Source of the DNA: an uncultured Prevotella sp.
Lineage (GTDB): Bacteria > Bacteroidota > Bacteroidia > Bacteroidales > Bacteroidaceae
Direction: 5' to 3'
Assembly (NCBI GenBank): GCA_900557405.1
Contig: USSF01000076.1
Span: forward strand, 1-8,598
DNA: 8,598 nucleotides
The notes under the pieces were generated by a model. That model made no database searches, was not told the DNA's origin, and saw only the letters and a program-made list of their open reading frames with translations. Shown here piece after piece: positions 6,071-8,598 of the stretch (position 1 is the first letter of the stretch; the number at the start of each line of letters is the position of its first letter). The position numbers and the translations under genes are program-made.

Positions 6071-6751
6071 ATGAAAAAGATCAAGAACATCCTGTCGCTG
6101 CTATTCCTGGGACTTGCAGTATCAATGACAATGACGTCATGTCTCGATGACAACAATGACGACAACAAAGGACTCACCGACGAGCAGAAGCAGAACTACG
6201 CCCTGCTGATGAGCGGCGGCTACACCGGAAAGCTCTACTACTTCGACAAGAACATCGACAAGAACAAGGACAAGAACCAGACGGACTCCATCGTGGGATA
6301 CAACGTGAGATTCAACTTCCCCGACATGTCCATCGAGATGAACGACTTCCCTGCAAGACTGCTCTTCAAGCAGCTCTCCGGCTACGAGGAGCTGAAGGAG
6401 GCTGCAAAGGACAAGACCGTAGACATCAAGCTCGGCTACGAGCCGTATGATGCACAGAACTCGGTTGTCAGCTTCTACATGAAGGAGATCAAGCCCGTAA
6501 GCGTAAGCCTTACATACGGAGGAGAGACCCACGACTTCAAGGTATACTTCCTCGTCAGCACCATCGGCGCATGGAAGGACAAGCTGACGCAGTTCACCGT
6601 CATCGAATACGGAATCTCCGAATCCACCGACGAGAAGGGCAACCCCGTATGGCTCACCGGCTCACCGGTATATCCTGAGAGCCAGAGCGTAGACAACTAT
6701 ACCACGAAGATCAAGGACGTGCAGTTCGTCTTCAGCAATATCATCAAATAG
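6071..6751 (+). CDS. DUF4840 lipoprotein, probably surface-exposed
   Basis: The ATG at 6071 starts a lipoprotein signal peptide (MKKIKNILSLLFLGLAVS) with the lipidated cysteine at residue 24 in MTSC. A TTG nine bases earlier would only add three residues. The acidic LDDNNDDN after the cysteine resembles the Bacteroidetes surface-lipoprotein export signal. The 226-residue protein has the pattern I recall for DUF4840: GLTDEQKQ near residue 34, YTGKLYY at 51-57, MNDFPARLL at 90-98, and SLTYGGETHDFKVYFLV at 146-162. Residues 59-69 are a short Asp-Lys-Asn-rich repeat. A beta-rich fold is plausible. No activity is known to me. A possible -7 box is TAGGATTG (6012-6019, one mismatch) without a clear partner. 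The gene stands alone, bounded downstream by a strong terminator. Confidence 0.82.
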   Translation: MKKIKNILSLLFLGLAVSMTMTSCLDDNNDDNKGLTDEQKQNYALLMSGGYTGKLYYFDKNIDKNKDKNQTDSIVGYNVRFNFPDMSIEMNDFPARLLFKQLSGYEELKEAAKDKTVDIKLGYEPYDAQNSVVSFYMKEIKPVSVSLTYGGETHDFKVYFLVSTIGAWKDKLTQFTVIEYGISESTDEKGNPVWLTGSPVYPESQSVDNYTTKIKDVQFVFSNIIK

Positions 6752-6839
6752 GCTGCATACATTCACTCCATTGATTGACCAATCAACAAGGAGCAACCGG
6801 CAGCATACAACCCAAGGCTAATATCACACATGAATATCC

Positions 6840-6888
6840 AAGGCGGTTTCCTCATGAAACAAGGGGGGAAGCCGCCTTTTTGCTTTTT
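6840..6888 (+). terminator. Strong rho-independent terminator after DUF4840 gene
   Basis: AAGGCGGTTTCC at 6840-6851 pairs with GGAAGCCGCCTT at 6867-6878, a 12-bp stem with one T-G wobble. The T-rich tract TTTTTGCTTTTT runs to 6888. It cleanly separates the DUF4840 gene from aroA. It is the main feature of the 337-base gap, together with the aroA promoter. Confidence 0.92.
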
Positions 6889-6976
6889 CCACATTACACC
6901 CGACACTCCATCCCTCACCTGCCCGAGCAAGCCTCGTCATAAAGCCGGCACAGAGGTCGGGATTTAACCGACTAAA

Positions 6977-7008
6977 TTTGTGGGGACAAGGATTATTTGC
7001 TACTTTTG
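6977..7008 (+). promoter_or_regulatory. aroA promoter (TTTG, 20 bases, TACTTTTG)
   Basis: TTTG at 6977-6980, exactly 20 bases, then TACTTTTG at 7001-7008 is a full match to the Bacteroidetes consensus TTTG-N19-21-TAnnTTTG. Transcription should start roughly at 7012-7016, leaving a leader of about 75 bases before aroA. The leader holds a modest inverted repeat, CATCCG at 7023-7028 and CGGATG at 7041-7046 with a 12-base loop. It is too weak to call a riboswitch. Confidence 0.85.
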
Positions 7009-7088
7009 CAAGTAGAATCGGACATCCGCAGACATTCCGTCGGATGCCACGCCTATAGATATAATACTACAAGCTTTAAATAAATATT

Positions 7089-8342
7089 ATGACATATAAC
7101 ATAACAGCACCGGAACGACTTCTTGCCGACATAGACCTGCCTTCATCAAAAAGCATCAGCAACAGAGCATTGATAATCTACGCTCTCTCGGGCGGCGAAA
7201 TACTGCCGGAGCATCTGTCAGACTGCGACGACACGGAGGTTATCGTGAACGCCCTGTGGAACATGCCCGAAACAATCGACATCAAGGCCGGCGGCACGGC
7301 GATGCGCTTCATGACCGCCTTCCTCGCCGTCACACCCGGCACGCATACCATAACCGGCACGGAGAGAATGAAACACCGTCCCATCCACATCCTCGTGGAT
7401 GCGCTGCGCCGTCTCGGGGCCGAAATAGAATATGTGGAAAAGGAAGGCTTCCCGCCGCTGCGCATAACGGGAAAGGAACTCAACGGCGGCATGCTCGACA
7501 TTCAGGGGAACATGAGTTCGCAATTCGTCTCCGCACTGCTCATGATCGCACCGAAGCTGAAAGAAGGACTGACACTGAAGCTATGCGGCGACATCATATC
7601 GCGCCCGTACGTAGACCTCACGCTCTGCACGATGCGCGACTTCGGAGTGGAGGCTGACTGGACCGGACCTGACACCATCGAGGTAAAGCCCATGCCCTAC
7701 AAGCCTATAAGATACTATATCGAGAGCGACTGGAGCGCCGCCTCATACTGGTATGAAATAGCCGCCCTCACCGACGACAGGGAGGCGGAAGTGGAACTGA
7801 ACGGACTGATGGACGGTTCGCTGCAGGGCGACTCCGTGGCGAAATACCTCTTCAACATGCTCGGTATACGCACCGTCTTCGGCAACAGGAACAGAGGGGA
7901 ACAGACCACCGTGACACTCAAGAAGACGGGCATGCACTCCGCACGCCTCGACTACGACTTCATCAACCAGCCCGACCTCGCCCAGACTTTCGTCGTAACC
8001 TGCGCCATGATGGGCGTTCCGTTCCATTTCACGGGCCTCGCCTCGCTCCGCATCAAGGAGACCGACCGCATCGAGGCGCTGAAGAAGGAGATGAGGAAGC
8101 TGGGCTACGTGATAAGCGACGGCGACGGTTCTGAACTGATATGGGACGGCACGCGCTGCACCCCCGACGCCGACATCGTCATCGACACCTACGAGGACCA
8201 CCGCATGGCTCTGGCCTTCGCCCCCGTCGCACTGAAGCTCGGCAGCATAAAGATAAACAACCCGCAAGTGGTCACCAAGTCCTATCCTCGTTTCTGGGAC
8301 GACCTGAAGAAGGCTGGCTTCGGGATACAAGAAGACGAGTAG
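7089..8342 (+). CDS. aroA: 3-phosphoshikimate 1-carboxyvinyltransferase (EPSP synthase)
   Basis: AroA transfers the enolpyruvyl group of PEP to shikimate 3-phosphate, the sixth step of the shikimate pathway leading to chorismate. The 417 residues are close to the usual length. Residues matching the E. coli active site are visible: K21, S22 and R26 in PSSKSISNRALI; T70 and R73 in GGTAMRF; R97 (R124 in E. coli) in HRPIHILVDALRRLGA; S143, S144 and Q145 in MSSQFVSALL; D296 in NQPDLAQTF (the catalytic aspartate); E324 and R327 in KETDRIEAL; H371 and R372 in EDHRMALAFA; and K397 in VTKSYPRFWDDL. The PEP/glyphosate loop differs from E. coli: N94 aligns with A67 and P101 with F74. The gene has its own promoter at 6977-7008. 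Its last codons and stop lie in a 16-bp tandem repeat. No frameshift is seen. Confidence 0.97.
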   Translation: MTYNITAPERLLADIDLPSSKSISNRALIIYALSGGEILPEHLSDCDDTEVIVNALWNMPETIDIKAGGTAMRFMTAFLAVTPGTHTITGTERMKHRPIHILVDALRRLGAEIEYVEKEGFPPLRITGKELNGGMLDIQGNMSSQFVSALLMIAPKLKEGLTLKLCGDIISRPYVDLTLCTMRDFGVEADWTGPDTIEVKPMPYKPIRYYIESDWSAASYWYEIAALTDDREAEVELNGLMDGSLQGDSVAKYLFNMLGIRTVFGNRNRGEQTTVTLKKTGMHSARLDYDFINQPDLAQTFVVTCAMMGVPFHFTGLASLRIKETDRIEALKKEMRKLGYVISDGDGSELIWDGTRCTPDADIVIDTYEDHRMALAFAPVALKLGSIKINNPQVVTKSYPRFWDDLKKAGFGIQEDE

Positions 8343-8364
8343 ACAAGAAGACGAGTTGACAAGT
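8328..8364. repeat. 16-bp tandem repeat spanning the aroA stop codon
   Basis: ACAAGAAGACGAGTAG at 8328-8343 is followed by ACAAGAAGACGAGTTG at 8344-8359 (15 of 16 identical) and a partial ACAAG at 8360-8364. The first unit encodes the final Gln-Glu-Asp-Glu and contains the TAG stop at 8340-8342. The second unit has TTG where the first has TAG. A slippage duplication at the gene end is the simplest explanation. Confidence 0.85.
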
Positions 8365-8428
8365 CGGCAAATCTGCCATTATCCTGCCAAGTCAATTCCT
8401 ATTTACAATAAAAAAAAAGTTTTTATTT

Positions 8429-8510
8429 ATTTACCCTCACACCCTCACTTTACGCCTTAACAGACTGACTGTCAGTCTAAAACATGGTGAGGGTAAGTGT
8501 GAGGGTAAAT
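8429..8510. repeat. Nested palindrome of ACCCTCACAC family
   Basis: ATTTACCCTCACAC at 8429-8442 is the perfect reverse complement of 8497-8510. A second, shorter pair lies inside (ACCCTCAC at 8441-8448; GTGAGGGT at 8487-8494). At the centre is a 17-bp odd palindrome, AGACTGAC, T, GTCAGTCT (8462-8478). The outer and inner palindromes share the same centre, near 8470. The words are those of the array at 1-69. It lies about 87 bases past the aroA stop, between A- and T-rich tracts, and may act as a bidirectional terminator. It could also be a mobile or protein-binding repeat. Confidence 0.8.
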
Positions 8511-8522
8511 CTATTTTGTTTA

Positions 8523-8562
8523 TCCTACACCCTACCATCTCGTAATAATATATATTGTAGGA
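8523..8562. repeat. Short inverted repeat (TCCTACA / TGTAGGA)
   Basis: TCCTACA at 8523-8529 and TGTAGGA at 8556-8562 are perfect reverse complements around a 26-base AT-rich spacer. A 7-bp match at this distance may be chance. The last 256 bases of the window contain no gene. Confidence 0.35.
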
Positions 8563-8570
8563 AGATAATA

Positions 8571-8598
8571 TTGCTGCATTGCGCTCTGTAAGCCTGCG
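8571..8598 (+). repeat. Third, truncated copy of the 421-822 element
   Basis: The last 28 bases match the complement of 800-827 at 26 of 28 positions, including the first half of the outer hairpin (GCTCTGT, one-base bulge, AGCC, then TGC and the first G of the returning strand). The copy runs off the window edge. Its orientation matches the left arm at 421, and its sequence is closest to the right arm. It shows that the element is dispersed and not merely a local inverted duplication. Confidence 0.75.

Noticed and set aside
7009..7088. Riboswitch or attenuator in the aroA leader
   Set aside because: Only a 6-bp stem with a 12-base loop is visible; no known aptamer pattern or leader peptide is seen.

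Overview
The window looks like chromosomal DNA of a Bacteroidales bacterium, most likely Prevotellaceae (Prevotella or a relative). The evidence is Bacteroidetes-type promoters (TAnnTTTG, with TTG or TTTG about 18-20 bases upstream), mostly weak Shine-Dalgarno sites, lipoproteins with an acidic stretch after the lipid-anchored cysteine, and families largely confined to this order (BT_3928-like protein, DUF4840 lipoprotein). The genus is an inference. All eight genes I accept lie on the + strand. There is no tRNA, rRNA, CRISPR array, transposase or phage gene.

Layout. 1-1119 has no credible gene. It holds 12-bp tandem repeats (1-69), a 22-bp tandem duplication (244-287), a roughly 400-bp imperfect inverted repeat with hairpins (421-822), and a tandem promoter unit (1019-1099). 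Next come a small coiled-coil lipoprotein (1120-1584), a double DUF1599 protein (1662-2225), a DoxX/MauE-like membrane protein of the BT_3928 type (2299-3666), triosephosphate isomerase tpiA (3696-4451), a secreted SPOR-domain protein (4542-5255), GTP cyclohydrolase I folE (5350-5931), a DUF4840 lipoprotein (6071-6751), a strong terminator (6840-6888), an excellent promoter (6977-7008) and aroA (7089-8342). 8343-8598 is again repeat-rich and ends inside another copy of the element seen at 421-822.

How the genes work together. DUF1599, BT_3928-like, tpiA, SPOR and folE form a compact same-strand series; I recall the same order around BT_3928/BT_3929 in Bacteroides thetaiotaomicron, so it is probably an old conserved neighbourhood. 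TpiA serves glycolysis, FolE starts pterin/folate synthesis and AroA makes EPSP for chorismate, so two housekeeping routes to folate precursors lie close together, but aroA has its own promoter. The SPOR and BT_3928-like proteins act at the envelope.

The most unusual content is non-coding: a dispersed hairpin-bearing repeat whose stems differ between copies by paired (compensatory) changes, and an ACCCTCACAC repeat family found at both ends of the window, once folded into a nested palindrome. I found no convincing new protein system.
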